DNA of 64,000 nt, from the NCBI GenBank assembly GCA_949316235.1, contig OX438741.1, positions 38,726,962 to 38,790,961 on the forward strand. The letters run 5' to 3'. The translations under genes were made by a program, and so were the position numbers. The notes below the pieces were generated by a model. That model was not told where the DNA came from. It made no database searches and was given only the letters and a program-made list of their open reading frames with translations. This document shows, piece by piece, positions 56,049 through 63,884 of the stretch (its first letter is position 1; each line of letters begins with the position of its first letter). Source of the stretch: Oegoconia quadripuncta. Taxonomy: Eukaryota; Arthropoda; Insecta; Lepidoptera; Autostichidae.

Positions 56049-56549
56049 TCATTTATTTAAATTAAAAAGATACATGTTGTTTTCGTAAAACCATTTCCGA
56101 ATACAGATTACATTTTTTAAAGCACACGCTTTTTTATGAAAACTACAATTTAGAGATTTACCTTTACAATATTTTTCATGCAATGTAAAAAAATTAGGAC
56201 AACCTTTTTCTCCAATATCTACTACACTACACTTATTGCATAGTTCGTTTATCCACTTAACTTTTTCTAATCCTTTCACAAATATATTTTTGTTTTCTAA
56301 AAGTTCTTCAGCAATTCGTTTAAATTCTCTGTAATCGATAAATCCTTGATTCCAATATATACCTCTATTTCGTTCAATCCAAGAAACTTGTTTACGTTCA
56401 TTATTTGATAAACTGGAATATGTATAAGGAGGTTTAATTAGAAACACCTCACTAGAATCTGCATTTGCCAAACTCAATTCCTTAATGATGAAGTCATTAT
56501 TCATGTCCTTAAAACCTTGAACATCAACGAATATATCATTTGCATTCAT
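56049..56549 (-). CDS. conserved Polinton protein with DVQGF start, possible nuclease fold
   Basis: 166 codons. It starts FVDVQGFKDMNNDFIIKEL, then FLIKPPYTYSSL, and ends with HEKYCKGKSLNCSFHKKAC and ALKNVICIRKWF. I recall similar uncharacterised proteins in many arthropod genomes. The order D-x-Q ... VKG.EK..W ... VVDIG ... H...CAL.N resembles a degenerate DEDD exonuclease, but several catalytic acids are not where expected, so this is speculative. Its ATG overlaps the stop of the major capsid gene as ATGA. It is the last gene of the minus-strand block. Confidence 0.7.
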   Translation of the reverse strand: MNANDIFVDVQGFKDMNNDFIIKELSLANADSSEVFLIKPPYTYSSLSNNERKQVSWIERNRGIYWNQGFIDYREFKRIAEELLENKNIFVKGLEKVKWINELCNKCSVVDIGEKGCPNFFTLHEKYCKGKSLNCSFHKKACALKNVICIRKWFYENNMYLFNLNK

Positions 56550-57757
56550 GATATTTTCTTTACAATACTAGTCAAGGGCTTGTATTCAAAAATGCAGTCG
56601 TTTAATATCAAACAGTAGGCAGACGTTTGGTCAGGAATTAATGTATCAGTTTCTAATTCAATTCGAACATCCACGGGACCGCCTGACTTCAAGTTTTCCA
56701 CTTGGCGAGAGCAATCTATCACAAATAGAGGTGCTTTAATTTTAAAATCTTCAAAGTTTAACAACGGGTCTGGACGACGTCCATGGTAAGACTGTTGAAA
56801 TTTTGTATACTGTTCATATAATAAAGAATAATTATTATTATCAAAACTCAAATTGAAATTTTCATAGGGAAAATAAGTAGAATTAAGAAACACTTTAATA
56901 TTTCTCAAATTACAATGATCGAATTGCGTCATATTTCTATTGACATGATTCATACGATCAGTTTGGAGTCCTAAAATGACATATCTTGGTTTTTCTATCT
57001 GAGAGGATGTTTTTATAGACCATGTATGCTTTGAAGTTTTAGGAAGTATTGGGTACTCATATAGATCCCAGTTCCTAAAAATAAGATTTAATGAACGATC
57101 TTTTTCTAAATGACGGAGTAAGTTAACTCTTTCTCGATCGTTGACTTTAATGTGAGGTACACGCCACACAATTTTACTGATTTCAACTTTTTCAATGAAT
57201 TCTTGAGGTGCGAGTTTAACCGCATTTACATTTGTATTGCTTCGAAGTAGAATAAGTTCATGTTTAGAGTTTATTATAATTTTGTTATAATCTTCTGCAA
57301 AGCCAAACATTTTGTTGAGTGGTATGGAACCTGAAAAATATCCTCCATTGTTTTTTGTCCCATCGATATTCCATCCCCAGCTTTGAGACATTTTCGAATC
57401 GCCTTCATTCATAGATAAGAGAGATTTCATAGTCGTTGTAATACCTGCATTTTTAATTTTATCAATTTCTACTCCGTTAAGTTCATAGCGAATGTCTTGA
57501 AATAAATATAAAATCGGATTATTGGTAAAATAAAACTCAGATGCTTGAGCTTTAGTTTCCCTATTAATAATCTTAACATAACCTTCTATGTATAGCGAAC
57601 TAGCTGACGGTAAAACGTACAGGTCTTGTTGATTAATTGGTATACGTATCTCATCATTTAGACCAAAACTTGTCACATAAGGTTTGTAGGAATGAAACTC
57701 ATAGCTTTCTATGGAATTATCATAGATGGGAGCATCTGTTACGTTAAGAATACTCAT
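56546..57757 (-). CDS. MCP: major capsid protein candidate (double jelly-roll type)
   Basis: 403 codons. The N-terminal half has the string GLNDEIRIPINQQDLYVLPS, then SSLYIEGYVKI. The C-terminus has SGGPVDVRIELETDTLIPDQ, then TSAYCLILNDCIFEYKP. I associate these with the arthropod/nematode F54H12.2-like proteins of Polintons, which fit a beta-rich capsid protein. About 400 residues is the size of small double jelly-roll proteins. The fold is inferred, not shown. The gene lies between the 56-aa gene and the 166-aa gene, joined to both by ATGA overlaps, downstream of penton and protease, as expected of a late structural block. Confidence 0.75.
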   Translation of the reverse strand: MSILNVTDAPIYDNSIESYEFHSYKPYVTSFGLNDEIRIPINQQDLYVLPSASSLYIEGYVKIINRETKAQASEFYFTNNPILYLFQDIRYELNGVEIDKIKNAGITTTMKSLLSMNEGDSKMSQSWGWNIDGTKNNGGYFSGSIPLNKMFGFAEDYNKIIINSKHELILLRSNTNVNAVKLAPQEFIEKVEISKIVWRVPHIKVNDRERVNLLRHLEKDRSLNLIFRNWDLYEYPILPKTSKHTWSIKTSSQIEKPRYVILGLQTDRMNHVNRNMTQFDHCNLRNIKVFLNSTYFPYENFNLSFDNNNYSLLYEQYTKFQQSYHGRRPDPLLNFEDFKIKAPLFVIDCSRQVENLKSGGPVDVRIELETDTLIPDQTSAYCLILNDCIFEYKPLTSIVKKIS

Positions 57758-57924
57758 TTTAACAGCCCGATGATCTTGAGGAAATCCTTATTTTCTTTTG
57801 TCAATTTTTTCGTGCTTTTCTTCTTTTGTTTCTTAAGTAGTTTGCAAGATGTTGTTTCTTTGATGGTGAGTTTAGTACTAGTACTGCGACATATCGGTGT
57901 AGGATATTTATTAAAATCTATCAT
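57754..57924 (-). CDS. 56-aa lysine-rich protein
   Basis: A short frame too small for most gene finders: starts MIDFNKYPTPICRSTSTKLT, continues with a basic run KKQKKKSTKKLTKEN, and ends in IIGLLK. Its ATG overlaps the penton stop (ATGA), and its own stop overlaps the MCP start (ATGA). That precise fit argues that it is real. About 16 lysines suggest nucleic-acid binding or a core peptide like adenovirus pX/mu, but this is inference. Confidence 0.65.
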   Translation of the reverse strand: MIDFNKYPTPICRSTSTKLTIKETTSCKLLKKQKKKSTKKLTKENKDFLKIIGLLK

Positions 57925-58592
57925 TTTTTCTTAAGATGTAAATAAAGTTGTATTTCTTCTTCTCGCAAATTAACCAAATTATTATTTACATCCAACACCC
58001 GTATATTAATTGAGTTTATACTATTTTGATTTACAGGAAAATAAATAATGTTTTTTGGGATTTCTATGATTCTATAACCTGGTGGTACATTAGGTGCAAA
58101 CTCATGAATTATATGGCTAGGCTTTCCGTTTACAAAAGATCCTCTAACAATATCACATTCGATCCTTAGCACTGTTGTAGATAGAATGTTGATAGGATAA
58201 CGAGATTCATGTAATATATTAGCTTTCAAGGTTTCCTTTCCGAAGCCTAAAATTTTGCCAATTGAATCACTTTTCATGAAATGCATATCTTTGGAACATA
58301 GAATTGTGGTTTTCAAAGTATTGTTGTTGCATGATAGTTTAAATGTACAATTGTTTACTCTACTTTTCAAAAAGTCACTAATATCTTGAAGTTCGTACGA
58401 TCCTTCTGGTATTTCAATCACATAATTTTCACCGTAGTAGAATTTATTGTTTCTGTTGTCTACGTTTGGTATAGAATTAAATGTAGAAAAATACAACAGA
58501 CCACATTCATATTCTCCATCTAATTGTAAAGCAGGTGAGTAGTGTGTTGTCAAAGTTGACTTTATGTCAGATATTGACAGTGTGAAGGACAT
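57921..58592 (-). CDS. penton-like minor capsid protein
   Basis: 223 codons from the ATG at 58592 (MSFTLSISDIKSTL). An ATG 87 nt upstream (58679) is also in frame, but that extension overlaps the protease and looks unrelated. Features are LDGEYECGLLYFSTFNSIPN near the start, IPEGSYELQDISDFLKSRV in the middle, and an end ING.RVLDVNNNLVN...EEIQLYLHLKKK, typical of single jelly-roll penton proteins of Polintons. It would form capsid vertices. It follows the protease by 17 nt and overlaps the 56-aa gene. Confidence 0.75.
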   Translation of the reverse strand: MSFTLSISDIKSTLTTHYSPALQLDGEYECGLLYFSTFNSIPNVDNRNNKFYYGENYVIEIPEGSYELQDISDFLKSRVNNCTFKLSCNNNTLKTTILCSKDMHFMKSDSIGKILGFGKETLKANILHESRYPINILSTTVLRIECDIVRGSFVNGKPSHIIHEFAPNVPPGYRIIEIPKNIIYFPVNQNSINSINIRVLDVNNNLVNLREEEIQLYLHLKKK

Positions 58593-58609
58593 GTTGATAA
58601 TGATGTCAT

Positions 58610-58990
58610 TTAATAGATATGATTTGTTATAAATGATCTCCAAAAATTTTTTAAGAACTTTAAACATAAGTGACCACAATTTACAGAATTGAAACTTTGA
58701 TAGTTAAGATAATTATAAAATATATTTTTATTATTCAAGTATTTAGACAGCTCTAAAGGAGGCTTTAAATCTCCAAAACTATCGAAATACTCGCAATATT
58801 CATTTAATTTAACATAGGCTACCCAATGTGTGCCTTCGTTTTTGTAACTGTCTAAATTGACAATAGCACATTCAATTAGTCTTGATTTTTTTGGCAATTT
58901 ATCTCTCATAAAAACACCTCTAAAGTAAGGTATTTCTATAGCTTTAGCATATTTAATAATATCTAAATTAGTTAGAGCTCGTCTGGGTAG
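58610..58990 (-). CDS. PRO: adenain-type cysteine protease (C5 family)
   Basis: Matures the capsid. From the first ATG (58909) the frame has 99 codons with a complete catalytic set: H28 (GTHWVAY), D43 (YFDSFG), Q71 (NYQSFN) and C78 (NCGHLC). The frame is open further upstream and encodes RRALTNLDIIKYAKAIEIPY, then FRGVFM, which looks like the normal protease N-terminus. No ATG is found there, so the true start is unresolved and may be non-AUG, spliced, or lost. The upstream extension overlaps the end of the PLA2-domain gene. Adenovirus proteases are about 200 residues, so this one is short. Confidence 0.85.
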   Translation of the reverse strand, partial: LPRRALTNLDIIKYAKAIEIPYFRGVFMRDKLPKKSRLIECAIVNLDSYKNEGTHWVAYVKLNEYCEYFDSFGDLKPPLELSKYLNNKNIFYNYLNYQSFNSVNCGHLCLKFLKNFWRSFITNHIY

Positions 58991-58998
58991 CCTAAAGC

Positions 58999-59727
58999 TT
59001 AGTTTTTTGAAGGAGAAAAAAATAAACCAGCTCCTTTTTTGTAGGGTTTGATGTATAACCCTTTCCCTAGCGCAATCGACTCCATAGCCTGATTGTGACG
59101 CTTGGATTCTAGTAAATTCTTTTGAGCCGATTTATATTCATTAACTGTTTTTGCAATACCTGCTGCTCCACCAGCTAATGCACCCAGGGCTGATAGTCCA
59201 GCAAAAATTGGTATTAATGGCAAAATGCCTCCGCTTTTTGGAATCGGAATTACGCGAGGTAAACGAATATTTGAGTTTTTAGGAAGCAACTTATTTGCTG
59301 CGAACAAAGCAAATTTAATAGCTGCTTTATTATTCTTTGGTTTATATTTCTTTAATTGAGCGCGAATCTTAGAAACAATTGATTTTAATCCTTTAATACC
59401 CGCACCAGCCTTTAACTTGGCTTTCATAACCTTGCTCACTAACCACGATGCCATTTTTTCACCCGTGCCCGCATTTTTCGAACGAACTCTTCTTTTAGCC
59501 ATTTTTAATAATTTTGAATCTGCTTTATGACGATCTTCCAAATTTTTGAATTTCGAATAAGCAATATCGTGACTCTTACAAGCGTTGTCCAAAGGATTTA
59601 TACCTTTGTCGCCTCGTAATAAGCGTTCATTTAGTTTAGTGCCAGGACCGCAGTAATTGTACCCTGGTATGTGTAATTCAAATGGTAAGTTATTTATTGC
59701 ACTGTTGAGGAGTCCTCTTCCTCGCAT
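58999..59727 (-). CDS. PLA2-domain minor virion protein
   Basis: 242 codons. The N-terminal 75 residues carry a phospholipase A2 site of the parvovirus VP1 kind: YNYCGPGT (calcium loop, 23-30) and DNACKSHDIAYSKF with H53 and D54. A lysine/arginine-rich region follows (70-150), then a hydrophobic glycine/alanine segment (GGILPLIPIFAGLSALGALA, about 170-190) that could insert in a membrane. It probably sits inside the capsid, binds DNA and helps membrane passage at entry, as inferred from parvovirus and adintovirus homologues. It lies between integrase and protease. Confidence 0.85.
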   Translation of the reverse strand: MRGRGLLNSAINNLPFELHIPGYNYCGPGTKLNERLLRGDKGINPLDNACKSHDIAYSKFKNLEDRHKADSKLLKMAKRRVRSKNAGTGEKMASWLVSKVMKAKLKAGAGIKGLKSIVSKIRAQLKKYKPKNNKAAIKFALFAANKLLPKNSNIRLPRVIPIPKSGGILPLIPIFAGLSALGALAGGAAGIAKTVNEYKSAQKNLLESKRHNQAMESIALGKGLYIKPYKKGAGLFFSPSKN

Positions 59728-59819
59728 AACTGTGCAACTAATGTGATTCCAATGTAAACCCTTGAATTATATATAACATGTGATTGGTTTTGTAATACCA
59801 TGAAGAAACTTAATAGTTT

Positions 59820-60749
59820 TCATACAACCGCTCTTTTATCGATCCAGCTATTTTCGCTTTTACTTAGTCCTAACCATTTAACAAATAATTTGTTGCCTTT
59901 TCTTTTCAAAACTTTTTCAACTAAATATACATCAGGATACTTTGACTTCTGGAGTTCCTGCTCATAAAAAGACCCTAGTATTATTTGATTTCGTTGATCT
60001 TTGATTTGATATGTAACTGGATTAGTTTTATTTACTTTTGTAATAGTAAATATTTCAGTCGACCAATTAGGAGTATACCCTTTTTGGAAACTTCCTTTGT
60101 ATTTGCTAATTCGAACAGAATCTCCAATACTAAATTTAATTTGTGTTAGTAACGGAATATTTGAAGAATTTGCTATATTCCACAATACTGTAGACTGATT
60201 CCTTAGATTTACGTCTTTTGGTTTGTATTTAGTAATTCTATGAACACTATTGTTGTAAGAATCAACAATATTACTCAAGGGTTTACCTACCCATTTATAG
60301 TTTCCTATAAAACTAAAATATTTATATAATTTGCTTTTAAGAGTCTTGATAACTCTTTCAACAATGGATGCCTTCTTGGTAGAATAAGTGGAATAATGAT
60401 TTACTTTATATGAAGTAATTAAGGTACGGAAACAATCGTTATAAAATTCTTTGCCTAAATCTGTTTGCAAATTAATAGGAGTACGTTTAGAATTAACAAG
60501 GACTTTTTTGAATGAATTACTTACTTCAACCTTGGATTTTGATTTAATAGGCATAACCCATACAAATTTAGAAAAGGCATCTATAATAACCAAAATATAC
60601 TTGTAACCACTGTTAACTTTTGCAACACTTTGCATGTCAATTAAATCGGCTTGCCACAAATCATCAATGCCTTTTAATATGACAGATCGTCGAACAAAAT
60701 TTCTTCGTGCTGCTTTATGAATTTCATCAACAATTTGTTGTTTAATCAT
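59820..60749 (-). CDS. INT: retrovirus-type integrase with chromodomain
   Basis: 309 codons. The rve core has D35 (WQADLIDM), D97 (LQTDLGKEF) and E131 (SIVERVIK), a complete DDE set with 33 residues between the last two. Residues 273-309 (VYLVEKVLKRKGNKLFVKWL, GLSKSENSWI) form a chromodomain that may guide integration to marked chromatin. An N-terminal zinc domain is short or missing, as is common in Polinton integrases. Its ATG lies within the last 8 nt of the upstream gene (ATGATTAA). Confidence 0.95.
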   Translation of the reverse strand: MIKQQIVDEIHKAARRNFVRRSVILKGIDDLWQADLIDMQSVAKVNSGYKYILVIIDAFSKFVWVMPIKSKSKVEVSNSFKKVLVNSKRTPINLQTDLGKEFYNDCFRTLITSYKVNHYSTYSTKKASIVERVIKTLKSKLYKYFSFIGNYKWVGKPLSNIVDSYNNSVHRITKYKPKDVNLRNQSTVLWNIANSSNIPLLTQIKFSIGDSVRISKYKGSFQKGYTPNWSTEIFTITKVNKTNPVTYQIKDQRNQIILGSFYEQELQKSKYPDVYLVEKVLKRKGNKLFVKWLGLSKSENSWIDKRAVV

Positions 60750-61230
60750 TTTTTATTGATTGCAGCATGGCATTTACTTCAGATTTAGTATAATATTTTT
60801 CTAAGAGCTTCGATAATAACGAAGATATACCAGCTCTGAAATCGTTAAACTTTATTGTTAATTGTTGTTCTGTGCAAAAGTTATCGACTATATTATCAAC
60901 ATACTGCTTATTCACTGCATCGTTTGCAGAAGAAGGATATTTCAGTCCCGTCAATCTTGCTGAATGTAAATAAAATTCCCCCTCTTCAGATTTGATCAAG
61001 GTTTTTGAAAAGTCGATTGATTCTGTTTCTTGCTTTTGATTAATCAAGTTGTCTATATATTCCTTATTTACAGCATCATCTGCAGTTAAAGGGGATTTTA
61101 CACCTTTCAACCTCGCGAAATGCAAATCGAATTCTCCTTTTTCGGACTTTACCAACACCTTATCAAAATCAAAAGACTCAGACCTTCGTAGACGCTTATG
61201 AACGTGATGCCCAAATTTATCAAGGTTCAT
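60742..61230 (-). CDS. fibre-like protein with two DAVNK-YVD repeats
   Basis: 162 codons. Two repeats of about 45 residues: FDFDKVLVKSEKGEFDLHFA ... DAVNKEYIDNLI (22-64) and IDFSKTLIKSEEGEFYLHSA ... DAVNKQYVDNIV (about 72-115). The phrase P...DAVNK.YVD with LTG before it is the kind seen in phage and viral tail or fibre proteins. A helical C-terminus follows (LLSKLLEKYYTKSEVNAML). I infer a trimeric spike or fibre, which remains unproven. It overlaps the integrase start by 8 nt. Confidence 0.6.
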   Translation of the reverse strand: MNLDKFGHHVHKRLRRSESFDFDKVLVKSEKGEFDLHFARLKGVKSPLTADDAVNKEYIDNLINQKQETESIDFSKTLIKSEEGEFYLHSARLTGLKYPSSANDAVNKQYVDNIVDNFCTEQQLTIKFNDFRAGISSLLSKLLEKYYTKSEVNAMLQSIKND

Positions 61231-61300
61231 TTCCTAGAGTACTGTTGTAATCAAAGTCTAAGATGAAACTGTAAAGAATTATTATTAACTTTGTTTATAT

Positions 61301-62299
61301 TTAATTTACGATACCATTTTCTTTCAATTCCTCTATTATGGATATTATTTCATTATCCATTCCAGTATTTCCAGCATCACGCGAAGCCCATAGAAGTTTC
61401 AATCGATCAATTAATTCATTTGGATTATCCCAATAAACGTAATCAACATTTTTTTTTAGTATTTTTTTATTCGGTAACCCTGATCCTTGAGTTAAGTCGT
61501 CCATACTTTCAGAATCTTTATGACATAACTTCATGAATAATGGTCTAATTATTTGTGTATATTTAAGACCCTTATTACTTTTAATAGGTTTTGAAGTATC
61601 ATAATCTCGCCGATGTGCGTTAGTATCTATTAACATAATTTTGTAATTTCGTTTATCATCTTCAGTTAGAAGTTTTAAGTTAGGTGTTTTCTTAAATAAT
61701 AAATCCATTAATCCTGGTGTTTTCGTATAAGTTCGTTCAGCAACTGAAATTTTGCTGTCGGTTACAGTCACACGAGATTTTCCCATCATTAGCTTTCCTC
61801 GTTCTTTTCTTACACCGAACGGGATATTATCAAACATTTCAGAAGACATAGACCAAGAAGTGTGAGAACTAACATTCTCAGGCGTTCCAAAAGACAGTCC
61901 GCTAGTATCAGACCTATCAGACTGATTATCAGATGTATTATTTTCTAAATATTCTGTTTCATTTGCACCCACATCACTTTCGTCATCATCATCTAGATAT
62001 TCATTATGCGAATCACTGGGGCTAAATTTAAGTTTTTTAACAGTTGCTGCTGGAGTATATCTATAATTAAACTTTCGTTTTTTGGTCTTAGTAGTTTCTG
62101 GCGGAGTTCTATCTTTCTTATCGTTATTCACAGGAAACCTTTTGTTAACCATTTTTTTCAGAGGTTCTGTTATTGGTTTGAGAACAGATTCAATGACCAT
62201 GTCGTTGTTGGATCTAATATCCCGCATCATTTTAACTTTTTTTTTAACAGATTCTGCAGATTTTATTATTTGATTTTTTAATTTTTGTTCATTATCCAT
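61301..62299 (-). CDS. conserved Polinton protein, 332 aa, function unknown
   Basis: A basic N-terminal third (KKRKFNYRYTPAATVKKLKF) and an acidic/serine-rich linker (DDDDESDVGANETEYLENNT) are followed by a folded-looking C-terminal half: FGVRKERGKLMMGKSRVTV, TPGLMDLLFKKTPNLK, IDTNAHRRDYD, VYWDNPNELIDRLKLLWAS, then EIISIIEELKENGIV. I recall this C-terminal pattern from many arthropod Polinton proteins without known function. Its place between the ATPase and the fibre-like gene suggests a structural or assembly role. Confidence 0.75.
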   Translation of the reverse strand: MDNEQKLKNQIIKSAESVKKKVKMMRDIRSNNDMVIESVLKPITEPLKKMVNKRFPVNNDKKDRTPPETTKTKKRKFNYRYTPAATVKKLKFSPSDSHNEYLDDDDESDVGANETEYLENNTSDNQSDRSDTSGLSFGTPENVSSHTSWSMSSEMFDNIPFGVRKERGKLMMGKSRVTVTDSKISVAERTYTKTPGLMDLLFKKTPNLKLLTEDDKRNYKIMLIDTNAHRRDYDTSKPIKSNKGLKYTQIIRPLFMKLCHKDSESMDDLTQGSGLPNKKILKKNVDYVYWDNPNELIDRLKLLWASRDAGNTGMDNEIISIIEELKENGIVN

Positions 62300-62371
62300 A
62301 TTCGCAGTACCTTACTTACCAAGTTCAGAGCACAAAATGAAAATAAAAACTTGATCGTTGTATTTAAATCA

Positions 62372-63058
62372 CTAATCAAACATTATAAATGTATCAAATT
62401 TCATTCTGTAGCAACCCTTATTTTTTTCACAGTCTTTATTTATTACTAAATAACTATAAGGTGTGATCCATACATTTGCACACATGTCTCGAAACTGTAA
62501 CCAATTCATATCACTATTAACATGTTCGTCATAAACGTGACGCAAATTGATATCATCTTGCTTGAACAGTATAATGAGGTTAGCATTATCACGTATTAAT
62601 TGCTTTGGGATTTTGCTATATGTTTGATTTAAATAAAAACAGTCAACATTTTTGTGCCTACCCATTGCAAAATAATCACGTATATTATTCTGATTCCCGG
62701 TGGCAACGTCATCAAAAATTATGATGGAATTAGGAGCAGCTTCCGCGGGACTAAGAATTTCTTCGTTTTCATGATATTTCGTAAAAGATACATTTGGAAC
62801 CATTTGGAAAACTTTTTGTAGAAATATGAACTTGGGTTGGAAGAGAGTCTTAGAATAAAGGTAAACATTTTGATATCGCAAACCATTTTCATGCAACAGC
62901 AAACCTATCATTAAATTTGTTTTACCGCAATTAGAGGGTCCAGAAATAATACAACGTATTGTATTTGGTAAAAGTTTTCCGTGACGTGAGATTGTCTTCC
63001 GTGGATCAGCGCAAATTTTTTCTAAATTTAATGAATGTGGTTGCTTTACAAACTTCAT
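62372..63058 (-). CDS. ATPase: genome-packaging ATPase (FtsK-HerA / A32 type)
   Basis: 228 codons. Walker A GPSNCGKTN (40-48), Walker B SIIIFDDV (111-118, D116/D117) and a downstream YLNQTYSKIPKQLIRDNANL motif (142-161) match the poxvirus A32/Polinton class. It would pump DNA into the capsid. Length is normal. It is the first gene of the minus-strand block. Confidence 0.92.
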   Translation of the reverse strand: MKFVKQPHSLNLEKICADPRKTISRHGKLLPNTIRCIISGPSNCGKTNLMIGLLLHENGLRYQNVYLYSKTLFQPKFIFLQKVFQMVPNVSFTKYHENEEILSPAEAAPNSIIIFDDVATGNQNNIRDYFAMGRHKNVDCFYLNQTYSKIPKQLIRDNANLIILFKQDDINLRHVYDEHVNSDMNWLQFRDMCANVWITPYSYLVINKDCEKNKGCYRMKFDTFIMFD

Positions 63059-63268
63059 GTTTCAGGAACAGCAACCTATTCAATCTGCATCGGGCAGGCG
63101 TTCAAATGAAAGTGAAATATTTTTTATGTATACATGAACTTTATGAACCATGTGTTCATATTATTAAATAATGTTATGCTATCATAAAGGAGGGGGTAAG
63201 CAATTCGACTATTAAAACAATAAGGTAGATCGGTAGGTAGGTTAATTACCACAGGCCTTCCAGTCAAG

Positions 63269-63394
63269 ATGAACGTCAGGGATCAGTCTTTAGAAATGTG
63301 TGAAATTAATGAAGCTTTGATTACGAATCATGGTTATGCTATATTTTATGGACTGCGCACATGTTTCCATTGCATGCATGATGTACATAGATGA
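63269..63394 (+). pseudogene. TIR-borne small ORF, right copy, shortened
   Basis: 41 codons. MNVRDQSLEMCEINEALITN, then HGYAIFYGLRTCFHCMHD. It aligns with the left-end ORF (CEIQEALITKHGYYTMYGFR, SCFWC), keeps the C-x2-C, and then ends at a TGA before the region of the last two cysteines. It reads outward to the right end, as expected for an inverted-repeat gene. Probably a decayed second copy. Confidence 0.55.
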
Positions 63395-63881
63395 TTCAAA
63401 TATACGTCTTCATAATGTTCATACATAACCTTCAGATATAATCAACAGCTATTAAAAGGTCCTTTCAGGACCAAAAATTGTTCTATATGTTTCAATATCG
63501 ATTGCATGAAACGCAAAAAACTTTGCAATGAACGCAGAAATATTTAAAAGCGATCGAACGATATCTCACTACTAATGAATGTAGGTAACCCCGGAGTACA
63601 GAGTAAGGTAACCGGTCTACGTTGTAGCACAAAATGATATTCTTACAACTACAGGTGATTTATATAGGTATCGTGATGGAGGGTTGAAATAACAGCGCCA
63701 ATTCTTTAAATGACATATTGCACAGAGTGAGACGTACGATCATTCACCTCGTAAACTGATGGTGGGATAGAATGCACAACGATATTATTGGGCATTCTAG
63801 AACACCAGAAGTGAAGGAGGCGAAGCAGGTGCGTAGCCGACTGAACGGATGGTGGTCTAGAATGCCCAATAATATCCTACT
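63290..63881 (-). repeat. right terminal inverted repeat
   Basis: Mirror of 46667-47190. The outer 240 bp or so are close to identical, and the inner part shares GGTCCTTTCAGGACC and the small ORF. Ends ...ATAATATCCTACT. Confidence 0.85.
63781..63876. other. terminal hairpin, right end
   Basis: Arms 63781-63807 and 63850-63876 (27 nt each, GATATTATTGGGCATTCTAG ...) pair around a 42-nt loop, mirroring the left end. Confidence 0.8.
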
Positions 63882-63884
63882 AAT

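Larger units (their letters stand above)
46667..63881. mobile_element. complete Polinton/Maverick element
   Basis: 17,215 bp between inverted ends AGTAGGATATTATTGGGCAT and its complement. It encodes protein-primed DNA polymerase B, a retrovirus-type integrase with chromodomain, a packaging ATPase, an adenovirus-type protease, penton-like and major capsid protein candidates and a PLA2-domain protein. This is the diagnostic Polinton set, and all frames are open. Polintons of this type are also described as adintovirus-like, so the copy may be an integrated virus genome. No 6-bp target duplication is evident (CTAATT at left, AATGTC at right). Confidence 0.97.

Noticed and set aside
58593..58679. 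N-terminal extension of the penton-like protein to the ATG at 58679
   Set aside because: It overlaps the protease coding sequence, and the protein signature starts at MSFTLSISDI.
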